Shown here: in pieces, positions 34,767 through 42,034 of the stretch
Layout: each line of letters begins with the position of its first letter
How positions within the stretch are numbered: position 1 is the stretch's first letter
DNA from: Lactobacillus rodentium
Lineage (GTDB): Bacteria; Bacillota; Bacilli; Lactobacillales; Lactobacillaceae
Length of the DNA stretch: 64,000 nt
Direction of reading: 5' to 3'
Assembly: GCF_003423665.1 (NCBI RefSeq)
Contig: NZ_BFBY01000006.1
Location: 1 to 64,000 of the forward strand
Program-made: the position numbers and the translations under genes
Notes under the pieces: generated by a model
What the model saw: the letters and a program-made list of their open reading frames with translations, nothing else
What the model was told of the DNA's origin: nothing
Databases searched by the model: none

Positions 34767-35597
34767 ATGAAAAAATATAAAATATTAAATTTTATTGCTA
34801 TTATTTTAGGATTTCTTCTTTTTAGTGGATGTAACAATATAAAGAGTTCTGCTAATTTTGATACTGCCAAAACTATTAGTAATAATAAATTATTAAGAGA
34901 TACGGTGTTTTCACTAGTAGCTAGTGCAGAAAATTCAACTTTGAATTATCAAAAGAGCTATGGCTATATTGAAGATATTGGCGATGGTCGAGGGTATACG
35001 GCAGGATTGGTAGGATTTACTAGTCGAACCGGTGATTTATTAAAAGTAGTGCAGGAATATCAAAAACTCGAACCTAAGAATAAGTTAGTAAAATTTATTC
35101 CAGCCTTGAAAAAGGTAGAAGGAACTTCTTCACACGGTAAGTTGGGAAATAGCTTTGTGAAAGCATGGAAACGGTCTGCTCAAGATCCAAAATTTATTGA
35201 AGCACAAGATAAGATTGGAAAAGAAATGTATTTAAATCCTGCCGTTCATTATGCTAAAAAAGATAACTTATCTCCGTTAGGACAATATATTTATTATGAT
35301 GCTTTAGTAGTTCATGGACCTGGAAATGATAAAAGTAGTTTTGGTGGCATTAGGAGAGAAGCTTTAAAACAAAGTAAAAGGCCAAAAAATAGAACTGAAG
35401 AAAGAAAATACCTTTTAACCTTTTTAAAGGTAAGAACCAAAATTATGAAAAAAGAAGCTGCGCATAGCGATCTGTCTAGATTAAATGTACAACGAAAATT
35501 TATTAATGAAGACAAGTGGAATTTGGCACTCCCGTTAAAGTGGACGATGTATGGCGATAGATATTATTTAACTAAGAAAAAGTTGGAGTCTTATTGA
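34767..35597 (+). CDS. GH46 chitosanase, lipoprotein form
   Basis: A 276-residue glycoside hydrolase family 46 enzyme that cleaves chitosan-like glucosamine polymers. The signal peptide ends in the lipobox FSGC (Cys22), so it is tethered outside the membrane. The catalytic pair is seen as Glu55 (SAENS) and Asp73 (EDIGDGRGYTAG), 18 residues apart as in the Streptomyces N174 enzyme (Glu22/Asp40). GFTSRTGDLL, the GTSSHGKLG region and YIYYDALVVHGPG complete the family pattern. The natural substrate may be fungal chitosan or a deacetylated glucosamine polymer at the cell surface. It lies between the two rmlD remnants with its own promoter region. Confidence 0.85.
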   Translation: MKKYKILNFIAIILGFLLFSGCNNIKSSANFDTAKTISNNKLLRDTVFSLVASAENSTLNYQKSYGYIEDIGDGRGYTAGLVGFTSRTGDLLKVVQEYQKLEPKNKLVKFIPALKKVEGTSSHGKLGNSFVKAWKRSAQDPKFIEAQDKIGKEMYLNPAVHYAKKDNLSPLGQYIYYDALVVHGPGNDKSSFGGIRREALKQSKRPKNRTEERKYLLTFLKVRTKIMKKEAAHSDLSRLNVQRKFINEDKWNLALPLKWTMYGDRYYLTKKKLESY

Positions 35598-35734
35598 GAG
35601 TTGGTAAGGAAATTTTTATTTTGATTTCAAAAATAAATTTGTAAGAATGGTATACTTTAGATACTTTTTAAGCATATTGTTTTGAATATAAAAGTAATTA
35701 TAAATTTTTGTTGGAAAAAAGAATAGAGGAAAAT

Positions 35735-36478
35735 ATGAGTTTAGGAGAGTTCAAAGAATTATATAATTTACTTCCAAATGAATCTCTTACAGCATTTTGG
35801 AATCCTGTTTTGGGTACTTTAGGTGAAGGAATAAGTGGAATACTTTACTGGATATTTCATAAACCAATAAAGTATAAGGCAGTTAATGAACAGGATTTAA
35901 AAAATCTATTAACTCAAATGACTCAAAAGATGAAAGAGATACCTGAAGACTGTAGAGATTCAAGTAAATTAGGATTAGTGTTGGAAACCCTACAGAACTC
36001 TGTTTATCAATTAAACCAAGAAGAGTTAAGAGTAATGTTTGCTAATTTAGTAGCCAGTTTAGCCGATAAAAGAAGAAATAGTTCTATTACTCCTCGGTAT
36101 ATTTATATTCTTTCACAACTTGGATATAACGATGCTATTTTCTTGAGAGAATTAGTTCATCAAAATGGTGAAAAGGTATTACATGCCCATAAGGCGTTTT
36201 TTAAGAATGGTTTTATCGATAAATTTGTAAGTGATTATTTTTTGTATTTTAGTGGAGAAAAGAAGGTACTTTCTGATTTTAAATCTTCTATTAATGTATT
36301 AGATTCTTTCGGTATTATAAATGATACAGACGAAAGACTTGAAGCCAAAATAGAAGATGATAATATAGTAAAAATTTTGAATACAAAAGTTCAAAATAAG
36401 CAAGACGGAGAGTGGTTATATAAAGATATTATTATCACTTCATTTGGAAAAGATTTTTTGAAAAATGTTGTCTGTTAG
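35735..36478 (+). CDS. Abi-alpha (DUF4393) family protein
   Basis: A 247-residue protein of the DUF4393/Abi-alpha family, encoded in phage-resistance contexts. The family segments seen are PVLGTLGEGISGILYW, KMKEIPEDCRDSSKLGLVLETLQNSVYQLNQEELRVMFANLVASLADK and ITPRYIYILSQLGYNDAIFL. The C-terminal part is a winged-helix-like region ending TSFGKDFL. The frame opens at TTG 35708, but AGAGGA at 35725 points to ATG 35735. The mechanism of the family is not established. Its stop is two bases before the second rmlD remnant, marking the insertion edge. Confidence 0.75.
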   Translation: MSLGEFKELYNLLPNESLTAFWNPVLGTLGEGISGILYWIFHKPIKYKAVNEQDLKNLLTQMTQKMKEIPEDCRDSSKLGLVLETLQNSVYQLNQEELRVMFANLVASLADKRRNSSITPRYIYILSQLGYNDAIFLRELVHQNGEKVLHAHKAFFKNGFIDKFVSDYFLYFSGEKKVLSDFKSSINVLDSFGIINDTDERLEAKIEDDNIVKILNTKVQNKQDGEWLYKDIIITSFGKDFLKNVVC

Positions 36479-36480
36479 TA

Positions 36481-36642
36481 GAATGCGGTTTGTCAATAGT
36501 TGATCGTCCCTTTAATTCACGTTTAGATAAGAGTAAATTGACAGAAAACGGCTTTAAGCAATTACCAACTTGGCCAGATGCCATTGCACGCTATCTTGAA
36601 ATTTTGAAAGACCAAGGTTTCTTTGATGAATTTGGGAAGTAA
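36481..36642 (+). pseudogene. rmlD: rmlD remnant, C-terminal part
   Basis: The frame gives VDRPFNSRLDKSKLTENGF followed by KQLPTWPDAIARYLEIL and a TAA at 36640-36642, the standard end of dTDP-4-dehydrorhamnose reductase (RPxNSRLDKxKL...LPxWxxALxRYL). Codon use is like the core genes, unlike the AT-rich insertion before it. Confidence 0.8.
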
Positions 36643-36708
36643 GGGTAAATTAAATTATTTTACTCGAAGTATGGTTAAGAGAGTATCATGTTAATCAATG
36701 GATTTTAG

Positions 36709-36737
36709 TTTACGAGTTACCTAAATTGAAGTATAAT
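36709..36737 (+). promoter_or_regulatory. Promoter of the putative small RNA
   Basis: TTTACG (36709-36714), a 17-base spacer and a perfect TATAAT (36732-36737). Transcription would begin near 36744. Confidence 0.7.
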
Positions 36738-36743
36738 TAACTT

Positions 36744-36843
36744 AACAGATCAAGTTTAGAGGCAGTAGGAGTAGGTTCTAAACTAAGCAAAGTCTTGATA
36801 ATAAAGTTCTATTTTAGGATTTTATATCAAGACTTTTGTTTTT
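36744..36843 (+). ncRNA. Candidate abiF-type small RNA upstream of an Abi_2 gene
   Basis: About 100 bases between the promoter and the Abi_2 gene form two hairpins and no frame with a ribosome site. Hairpin 1 is AGTTTAGA (36753-36760) with TCTAAACT (36777-36784), enclosing a purine-rich loop GGCAGTAGGAGTAGGT. Hairpin 2 is AAAGTCTTGATA (36789-36800) with TATCAAGACTTT (36825-36836), followed by TGTTTTT, a terminator. Comparative work has described an abiF RNA motif next to Abi_2 genes; that this is a member is inference from position and architecture. Confidence 0.55.
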
Positions 36844-36855
36844 ATGGAGAAAATA

Positions 36856-37845
36856 ATGATAGAGAGCAAACCCTTTAAAACTTATAATCAACAATTAAAA
36901 ATTTTACGGGAAAGAGGTTTAGAAGTTCCTACTAATGGTAAACCAAAACGTGCTTTAGAAAAAATAGGATATTATACACTAATTAACGGGTATAAACCTT
37001 TGTTTTTGGCTAAAGATACTCATGGAAAAGTTATTCATCCTGAAAGGTTTATTCCTGGAGCTAGTTTTAATGAAATATTATCTTTATATAATTTAGATAA
37101 GGAATTGAGATCAATTTTATATAATGGGCTATTATTTTATGAAACTAGTTTAGGGGCCCAAATTTCATATTATTTTTCAGAAAGATATCCTGAAAGACAT
37201 TCTTATTTAGCTATGGATAATTTTACAGATGATCCAAAAAAAGTAGCACGTGTCTTAAGGACAATTAATTCTTTATCTACAGTAATAAATAGATCCGTTG
37301 CCGATCACAAAGAGAATGCGATAAAACATTATGTTAATAAGCATAGACATGTTCCACTTTGGGTTTTAGTAGATTTTTTAACATTTGGCGATTTAAATTA
37401 TTTTTACGGTAACTGTACTGATGAAGTAAAAATAAATATTGCAAAGAATTTTACCCAAAGACATAAACGAGAATACTCACAACGGAAAATGAACTCTATC
37501 ACACCAGACACGATTGAAGCAATTAATCACTTAGTAAATCTATTTAGAAATGCTGTAGCGCATAATGAAATAACATATTCAAAATATATGTATAAATCTT
37601 CGAAATTAAAATCATTAAAAAGTATTTTAAATCTGCCTAAGTTACCAATTTCGGATCAAGCAGGAGTATTTGAGTTAATTATGTCGTTAAAAGTAGTACT
37701 CGATAAAGCAGAATTTAAAAAGTTGGCGAGAGATATAGATAGGCTTTTAGATTTCTATAAAGAAGATTTTCAATCTGTTAGTTTTATTGGAATTTTACAA
37801 GATATGCATTTTCCAGAAAATTATAAAGAATTCTTGACTATTTAA
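36856..37845 (+). CDS. Abi_2 (AbiF-type) HEPN protein
   Basis: A 329-residue Abi family protein with KPFKTYNQQLKILRERGL, ALEKIGYYTLINGYKPLF, NEILSLYNLDKELRSILYNGLLFYETSLG and VPLWVLVDFLTFGDLNYFY, all standard Abi_2 blocks. The HEPN motif RNAVAH (Arg231-x4-His236) marks a probable RNA-cleaving site. The open frame begins at ATG 36844, but that codon overlaps GGAG (36846-36849), which lies six bases before ATG 36856. A candidate small RNA ending in a terminator precedes it, so expression probably depends on read-through. It likely aborts phage infection. Confidence 0.85.
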   Translation: MIESKPFKTYNQQLKILRERGLEVPTNGKPKRALEKIGYYTLINGYKPLFLAKDTHGKVIHPERFIPGASFNEILSLYNLDKELRSILYNGLLFYETSLGAQISYYFSERYPERHSYLAMDNFTDDPKKVARVLRTINSLSTVINRSVADHKENAIKHYVNKHRHVPLWVLVDFLTFGDLNYFYGNCTDEVKINIAKNFTQRHKREYSQRKMNSITPDTIEAINHLVNLFRNAVAHNEITYSKYMYKSSKLKSLKSILNLPKLPISDQAGVFELIMSLKVVLDKAEFKKLARDIDRLLDFYKEDFQSVSFIGILQDMHFPENYKEFLTI

Positions 37846-37875
37846 GAACAATTGGTTTTAAAAAGAGAAAGTGTA

Positions 37876-38043
37876 ATGAAGAGATTAATTCTAAGTAAAA
37901 ATGAATACGATGCAATGATTGAAACAATCGAGATTCAGTCTAATCAGTATTTAATGAGAAAAATTGTTGCAGGACAAAGAGAAGTAAATGCGGCAAAACT
38001 TCAAAGTCATGACTTAATAAATTTAGATAAAGACAATGAATAA
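37876..38043 (+). CDS. 55-residue protein downstream of Abi_2
   Basis: A small soluble frame from ATG 37876 that starts 30 bases after the Abi_2 stop, so it is probably co-transcribed. The sequence is amphipathic and helical (LSKNEYDAMIETIEIQSNQYLMRKI), followed by a charged tail. It is not a recognised antitoxin, but size and position allow an accessory or immunity role. The frame extends to TTG 37852 without a ribosome site. Confidence 0.5.
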   Translation: MKRLILSKNEYDAMIETIEIQSNQYLMRKIVAGQREVNAAKLQSHDLINLDKDNE

Positions 38044-38275
38044 TATGAGACTAATTGAGCTGACTAACGGGTAAAATGGTAATTGCAGCCCGTAGTAACT
38101 TGCTGAATGTAATATTTCGCTAAGATACTTTTTGATGGGTTATGTCGATAATTGAATCACTATCCGTTTTCATACCTAAAAGTTATCAAAATTAATAGAT
38201 TCTAAGTATTTTTCTTTTTAAATATCTGTTGTTAAACTATTAGTGATTAGTACAGATATAGAAAGGAAAAGATAA

Positions 38276-39142
38276 ATGACTATTTTTGATGATACTTATA
38301 CTTTAAGCAATGGTGTAAAGATTCCTCGTCTAGCACTTGGTGTCTGGGAAATTCCTGATGCCCAAACACCAACAGCTGTTGAAGAGGCAATTAAAATTGG
38401 TTACCGCCACATTGATACTGCTCAGGCTTATGGTAATGAAACTGGAGTAGGTGAAGGTGTTCGCAAGAGCGGCATTGCGCGTGATCAAATTTTTATTAAT
38501 TCTAAAGTTGCGGCTGAAATAAAGAACTACAAGGATGCCAAGGCTTCAATTGATGAAACTTTACTAAAGATGAAGATGGATTATTTGGATATGATGATTA
38601 TTCATAATCCCCAACCATGGAATGAAGTGAACCAATCAAGTGATCGCCATTTTGAAGGTAATTTAGAAGCTTGGCGTGCACTTGAAGATGCTATGAAGGA
38701 AGGAAAGTTGCGCGCAATTGGGGTATCTTCTTTTGAAAAGGAAGATTTAGATAATTTGATCAATAATTCATCAACTAAACCAATGGTTAACCAGATTCTT
38801 TGTCATATTGCAGCAACGCCCCTTGATTTAATAAAATATAGTCAAGATAACGATATTGTGGTCGAAAGTTTCTCTCCAGTTGCTCACGGTGCAGCAATGA
38901 AGGATCCAGAGATTGTTAAGATGGCTGAAAAATACGGCGTATCAGTACCTCAATTATGTATTCGCTATGATTGGCAATTAAATACTGTGGTGTTACCAAA
39001 GTCTGCTAATCCAGCACATATGAAAGCTAATAGTGAAATTGATTTTGAAATTTCACCAGTAGATATGGAAATTTTGAAAAAGATGAAGCCATTGGATTAT
39101 GGGGATGCTAGTGTATTCCCAGTCTTTGGTGGGAAGATGTAA
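38276..39142 (+). CDS. Aldo/keto reductase
   Basis: A 288-residue NADPH-dependent reductase of the AKR superfamily. It has the starting strand SNGVKIPRLALGVW, IGYRHIDTAQAYGNE with catalytic Asp and Tyr, NSKV with Lys, IIHNP with His, VNQILCH and the cofactor loop VLPKSANPAHMKAN. It reduces aldehydes or ketones in the cytosol; the substrate is unknown (2,5-diketogluconate reductase-like enzymes are closest by motif). AAAGGAAAAG lies before ATG 38276. Codon use is like the core genome, so it marks the far side of the AT-rich island. Confidence 0.9.
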   Translation: MTIFDDTYTLSNGVKIPRLALGVWEIPDAQTPTAVEEAIKIGYRHIDTAQAYGNETGVGEGVRKSGIARDQIFINSKVAAEIKNYKDAKASIDETLLKMKMDYLDMMIIHNPQPWNEVNQSSDRHFEGNLEAWRALEDAMKEGKLRAIGVSSFEKEDLDNLINNSSTKPMVNQILCHIAATPLDLIKYSQDNDIVVESFSPVAHGAAMKDPEIVKMAEKYGVSVPQLCIRYDWQLNTVVLPKSANPAHMKANSEIDFEISPVDMEILKKMKPLDYGDASVFPVFGGKM

Positions 39143-39151
39143 ATAGACTAG

Positions 39152-39181
39152 AATGGTCCAGTTTTATCTGGACCATTTTTT
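39152..39181 (+). terminator. Terminator after aldo/keto reductase
   Basis: AATGGTCCAG and CTGGACCATT around TTTTAT, followed by T residues. Confidence 0.9.
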
Positions 39182-39261
39182 AGTGCAAGTGAGGATAATT
39201 GATACTGAGGAGTGGTTAATAGGGTTGAAAAAGTGCTAAAATGAATATGAGGTGAGTATAA

Positions 39262-39528
39262 ATGTCACAAACTAAAAGAATACAGGCAAATGTAAATAAA
39301 GAAGTCGCTATTCAAGCAGAAATGATTATTAATGAATTAGGGTTAACTCCTACGGCGGTAATTAATTCATTATATAAGAAAATAGCTGCGACAGGTGAAA
39401 TTCCATTTAGCTTTAAACTAACTCCAGATCAATTAGCTGATTTGGAATTAAAAGAATTAGTTAAAAAAATCCCTGAAGAAAAAATTAGGAGCAAACAAGA
39501 ACTAGAGGATTTCTTTGATGAAGATTAA
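39262..39528 (+). CDS. RelB/DinJ-family antitoxin
   Basis: An 88-residue ribbon-helix-helix antitoxin. The N-terminal TKRIQANVNKEVAIQAEMIINELGLTPTAVINSLYKKIAATGEIPF is the DNA-binding and dimer domain of RelB/DinJ proteins. The acidic tail (EEKIRSKQELEDFFDED) would wrap the toxin. It overlaps the next gene by 11 bases. The complex probably represses its own promoter. RelB-type antitoxins usually pair with RelE/YafQ toxins, whereas here the partner looks PemK-like. Confidence 0.85.
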   Translation: MSQTKRIQANVNKEVAIQAEMIINELGLTPTAVINSLYKKIAATGEIPFSFKLTPDQLADLELKELVKKIPEEKIRSKQELEDFFDED

Positions 39529-39838
39529 TGCAATATATACTGCTTATGTCAGTTGGAATCAGGGTGGAAAGAGAAGACCAGTCTTAATTATCGAAGATGG
39601 AGAAAAATCTGTAACAGTTTTCAAAATTACTTCAAAGTATGCTAATAAAAGTTTGAAGATAAAGAAGAAATATTATCCAATTAAAAATTGGGAGATATCG
39701 GGTCTGAAGAAAGCTTCCTATATTGATACGATTAGAAGAGTTAATCTCTTGAAAGAAGATGTCGATTTTAAATATATTGGTGAATTAACTTTAGAAGATA
39801 AAAAAGGATTAACACTATTTTTGAAACACCAGTTATAA
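39518..39838 (+). CDS. PemK/MazF-like toxin
   Basis: A 106-residue beta-rich protein with YTAYVSWNQGGKRRPVLII near the start, where PemK-type toxins have a GxxRPVLVI strand. VTVFKITSK and KASYIDTIRRVNL follow (compare the family's KPSyIdt.. segment). Family members are ribosome-independent mRNA endoribonucleases. AGAGGA inside the antitoxin gene lies eight bases before ATG 39518; an in-frame TTG one codon earlier is less likely. Arg20-Arg21-Pro22 and the conserved Lys residues appear intact. Confidence 0.8.
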   Translation: MKINAIYTAYVSWNQGGKRRPVLIIEDGEKSVTVFKITSKYANKSLKIKKKYYPIKNWEISGLKKASYIDTIRRVNLLKEDVDFKYIGELTLEDKKGLTLFLKHQL

Positions 39839-39954
39839 AAAAGCAAAAGAGAGAGGTTAAAAACTTCCTTACCATTAGATTTCTTTCGTTTATAAAAAAC
39901 AAATCAAAGATACTAGCAACATTAAAATAATTATGTAAAGTAAGGCGTAAGATA

Positions 39955-40335
39955 ATGACTGATAAAGAATTACAAAATATTTCGCAGGCAAGTTATAACT
40001 GGCTTAAAAGTAATTTACAATTTTATCGCATGGGTGAAAGTACAATTGAAGTTGAAACCCCATTAATTGATGCATTTGGACAAAAAGTTTATTGCTTTAT
40101 CGAAGGACTTGATAACGGCTATCGTGTTTCTGATGATGGTTGGCTCATGTATAAGTTAGATCCTAATCAAGAAGATGAAGACTTTTATGAAGCGGCAGTG
40201 GATGTTGCAGTTGGATCAGGCTTTGATTTTGATGAAGAAATCAATGAAATCTTCCAAGATGTTGAGGAAAAAGAATTGCCTTTGATGCTTAATAATCTTG
40301 CCCAACTAGAAGTAGCAATTTCTTATCTTAGATAA
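39955..40335 (+). CDS. DUF1828-type protein
   Basis: A 126-residue acidic protein. SYNWLKSNLQFYRMGESTIEVETPLIDAFGQKVYCFIEGLDNGYRVSDDGWLMYKL matches the DUF1828 pattern (W...F...E..TPF.D..G..I..YI....YRLTDDG). Proteins of this group appear near toxin-antitoxin loci and prophages, with no known function. It is followed by two related genes. Confidence 0.7.
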   Translation: MTDKELQNISQASYNWLKSNLQFYRMGESTIEVETPLIDAFGQKVYCFIEGLDNGYRVSDDGWLMYKLDPNQEDEDFYEAAVDVAVGSGFDFDEEINEIFQDVEEKELPLMLNNLAQLEVAISYLR

Positions 40336-40412
40336 AGAGTTAATTTTTGAATCTGGTAATGTACCTAAGTTAAAATAAGAGTAAAGAAATGTGATAGATA
40401 GGAGATATTGTT

Positions 40413-40817
40413 ATGTTTGATAATTCTTTATTTGATGTACTTTCCAGTAGCTGGAACAACTGGAAAGATGATGACATTGCTATTAAGCCTTATGAAGAAA
40501 ATGAATACATTGTTTTAACTAATCGTGTTAATGGTTTAAATGATGGTATCAGTTTTTACTTAACTTTAAATGATGATGGAACTTATTCCTTAACTGATAA
40601 AATTTTGACTTCATATTTAGTAGATTCACAAATTACTAATATTAGACCCTTAATGAATGATTTGGCTCGAATGGCAGCAGAATATGGTGTTTTGATTGCT
40701 AACCAAGGTGCCTTTGTTAATAATGGTATCGGCTTAAGTAACTTAAATTCTGCCGTCCAAAACTTCGCCGAATTGCTTGATAATGTCGTTGATTATGCTC
40801 AATTGAATGCGCGCTAA
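40413..40817 (+). CDS. DUF1828-like protein, second copy
   Basis: A 134-residue protein sharing the layout of its upstream neighbour: WNNWKDDDIAIKPYEENEYIVLTNRVNGLNDGISFYLTLNDDGTYSLTD. The metal-like or catalytic residues of known enzymes are not seen. TAGGAGAT is the ribosome site. Its TAA overlaps the next ATG, so the two are translationally coupled and may form a complex. Confidence 0.65.
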   Translation: MFDNSLFDVLSSSWNNWKDDDIAIKPYEENEYIVLTNRVNGLNDGISFYLTLNDDGTYSLTDKILTSYLVDSQITNIRPLMNDLARMAAEYGVLIANQGAFVNNGIGLSNLNSAVQNFAELLDNVVDYAQLNAR

Positions 40818-41089
40818 TGGAAGAAAGTAAACGTCTACAGCTCATCTGGAATGATTGGAGCCAAAATTTAGTTACAATTACTAGCATTGAAACTAACAAT
40901 TATTTGGTTAAAACACGCTTACTTAATAAACATGATCAGCCGATTTCCTTTAATTTATTTTTTGATGAGAATGGCACTTACCAGATGCGTTATCAGAAAG
41001 CAAAACGGATGCTGCATTTATCTAATATTAAGGAAGAGAATTTACCGGCTGGGATTTTACGTTTCGCCTATATGATTGCTAGTAAATAA
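40817..41089 (+). CDS. DUF1828-like protein, third copy
   Basis: A 90-residue protein that aligns with the previous one (W-DW, N-YLVKTRLLN, PISFNLFFDENGTYQMRYQ), but shorter at the C-terminus. It starts in the TAATG overlap with the gene upstream. The function is unknown; the tandem arrangement suggests duplication and divergence. Confidence 0.6.
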   Translation: MEESKRLQLIWNDWSQNLVTITSIETNNYLVKTRLLNKHDQPISFNLFFDENGTYQMRYQKAKRMLHLSNIKEENLPAGILRFAYMIASK

Positions 41090-41101
41090 ATTGTAAAAAA
41101 A

Positions 41102-41142
41102 GTTACTTTTATGTAACATTTTTGTAAATAAAGCAGTATAAT
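41102..41142 (+). promoter_or_regulatory. Promoter region of the surface protein gene
   Basis: A perfect TATAAT (41137-41142) lies about 60 bases before the start. An inverted repeat GTTAC-N6-GTAAC (41102-41117) covers the expected -35 zone and may be an operator; no good -35 hexamer is seen. Confidence 0.45.
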
Positions 41143-41199
41143 AAAAACATAGAAATAAGGGTTGGAGTCAAACTTAAACCCAATCGAGGAGATTTTAAA

Positions 41200-41922
41200 A
41201 TGAAGAAATTAAGCACTAAGAAAAATAAATTATTTATGGGTTTGGGAGCTCTTGCTCTTATTGCAACTTTAAGTTTAAGTAGCCAAAGTGTAAAGGCTGC
41301 AGATACTACTGATCAAGCAAAGATTGATCAAGATCAATTAAATGCTCATAAAGATCTTCAAGCATATAATTATCCTTTAACTGCTCAAGAACTTACTACT
41401 ACTGTTGGTCAACTTCCATCAGCTGAAGCAGGAGTAGCAAACTGGTCTAGTTTACCTGCAGGTACTACAGCTGTTTGGAACATGAATCCTGATATTAGTA
41501 AAGCAGGATTAAGTTATGGTCAAATTATTGTTACCTTCCCAGATGGCTCTGCTTCTGCTTTAGCTGTAGATGTCAAAACTACTGGTGATAGTGCAAGTGT
41601 TAAAGAAGAAAACTCAAGTGATGCTGACGTAACAACTAACGACACTGCTGATACTAACGTTGATGAAGCTGATCAAATTGATACTCCAGTAACTGTTTCC
41701 GATGTTAAAAAGGGTCAAGTAATTACTAAAGATGGCTCTAATGTTCCTGAAGCCATTGCTCCTAAGACTGAAGCTGCAGTAATTGAAAATGAAACTAGCC
41801 ATGTTGATGGTGACGGTGCTTTACCACAAACTAGCAGTAAAAATACTATCTTAACTTTAATTTCAGGTATAATGTTAGCTGCTTTAGGTTTAGGTATGCT
41901 TACTGTAAAAGAAAGAAATTAA
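41200..41922 (+). CDS. LPxTG-type surface protein with Rib-like domain
   Basis: A 240-residue exported protein. A Lys-rich signal peptide is cleaved after SQSVKA (about residue 33). A domain with GQLPSAEAGVANWSSLPAGTTAVWN...GLSYGQIIVTFPDGSASALAVDV resembles Rib/alpha-type repeats (Y/FPDGS...V.V). An acidic Asp/Thr linker and the sortase signal LPQTS, a hydrophobic helix and the tail KERN follow. Sortase A would link it to peptidoglycan. With only one Rib-like unit it is far shorter than typical Rib adhesins. GAGGAG precedes the ATG. Confidence 0.82.
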   Translation: MKKLSTKKNKLFMGLGALALIATLSLSSQSVKAADTTDQAKIDQDQLNAHKDLQAYNYPLTAQELTTTVGQLPSAEAGVANWSSLPAGTTAVWNMNPDISKAGLSYGQIIVTFPDGSASALAVDVKTTGDSASVKEENSSDADVTTNDTADTNVDEADQIDTPVTVSDVKKGQVITKDGSNVPEAIAPKTEAAVIENETSHVDGDGALPQTSSKNTILTLISGIMLAALGLGMLTVKERN

Positions 41923-41941
41923 TGTAAGCAATTCAATAAAC

Positions 41942-41977
41942 AAAAGTCGTAATTCTATATTGAATTACGACTTTTTT
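41942..41977 (+). terminator. Terminator after surface protein gene
   Basis: AAAGTCGTAATTC and GAATTACGACTTT around a six-base loop, followed by T residues. Confidence 0.9.
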
Positions 41978-42034
41978 ATATGTTAAGCATCAGATAGTTA
42001 TTAAATAAAAATGCTAGTGGACTAATTCCACTAG

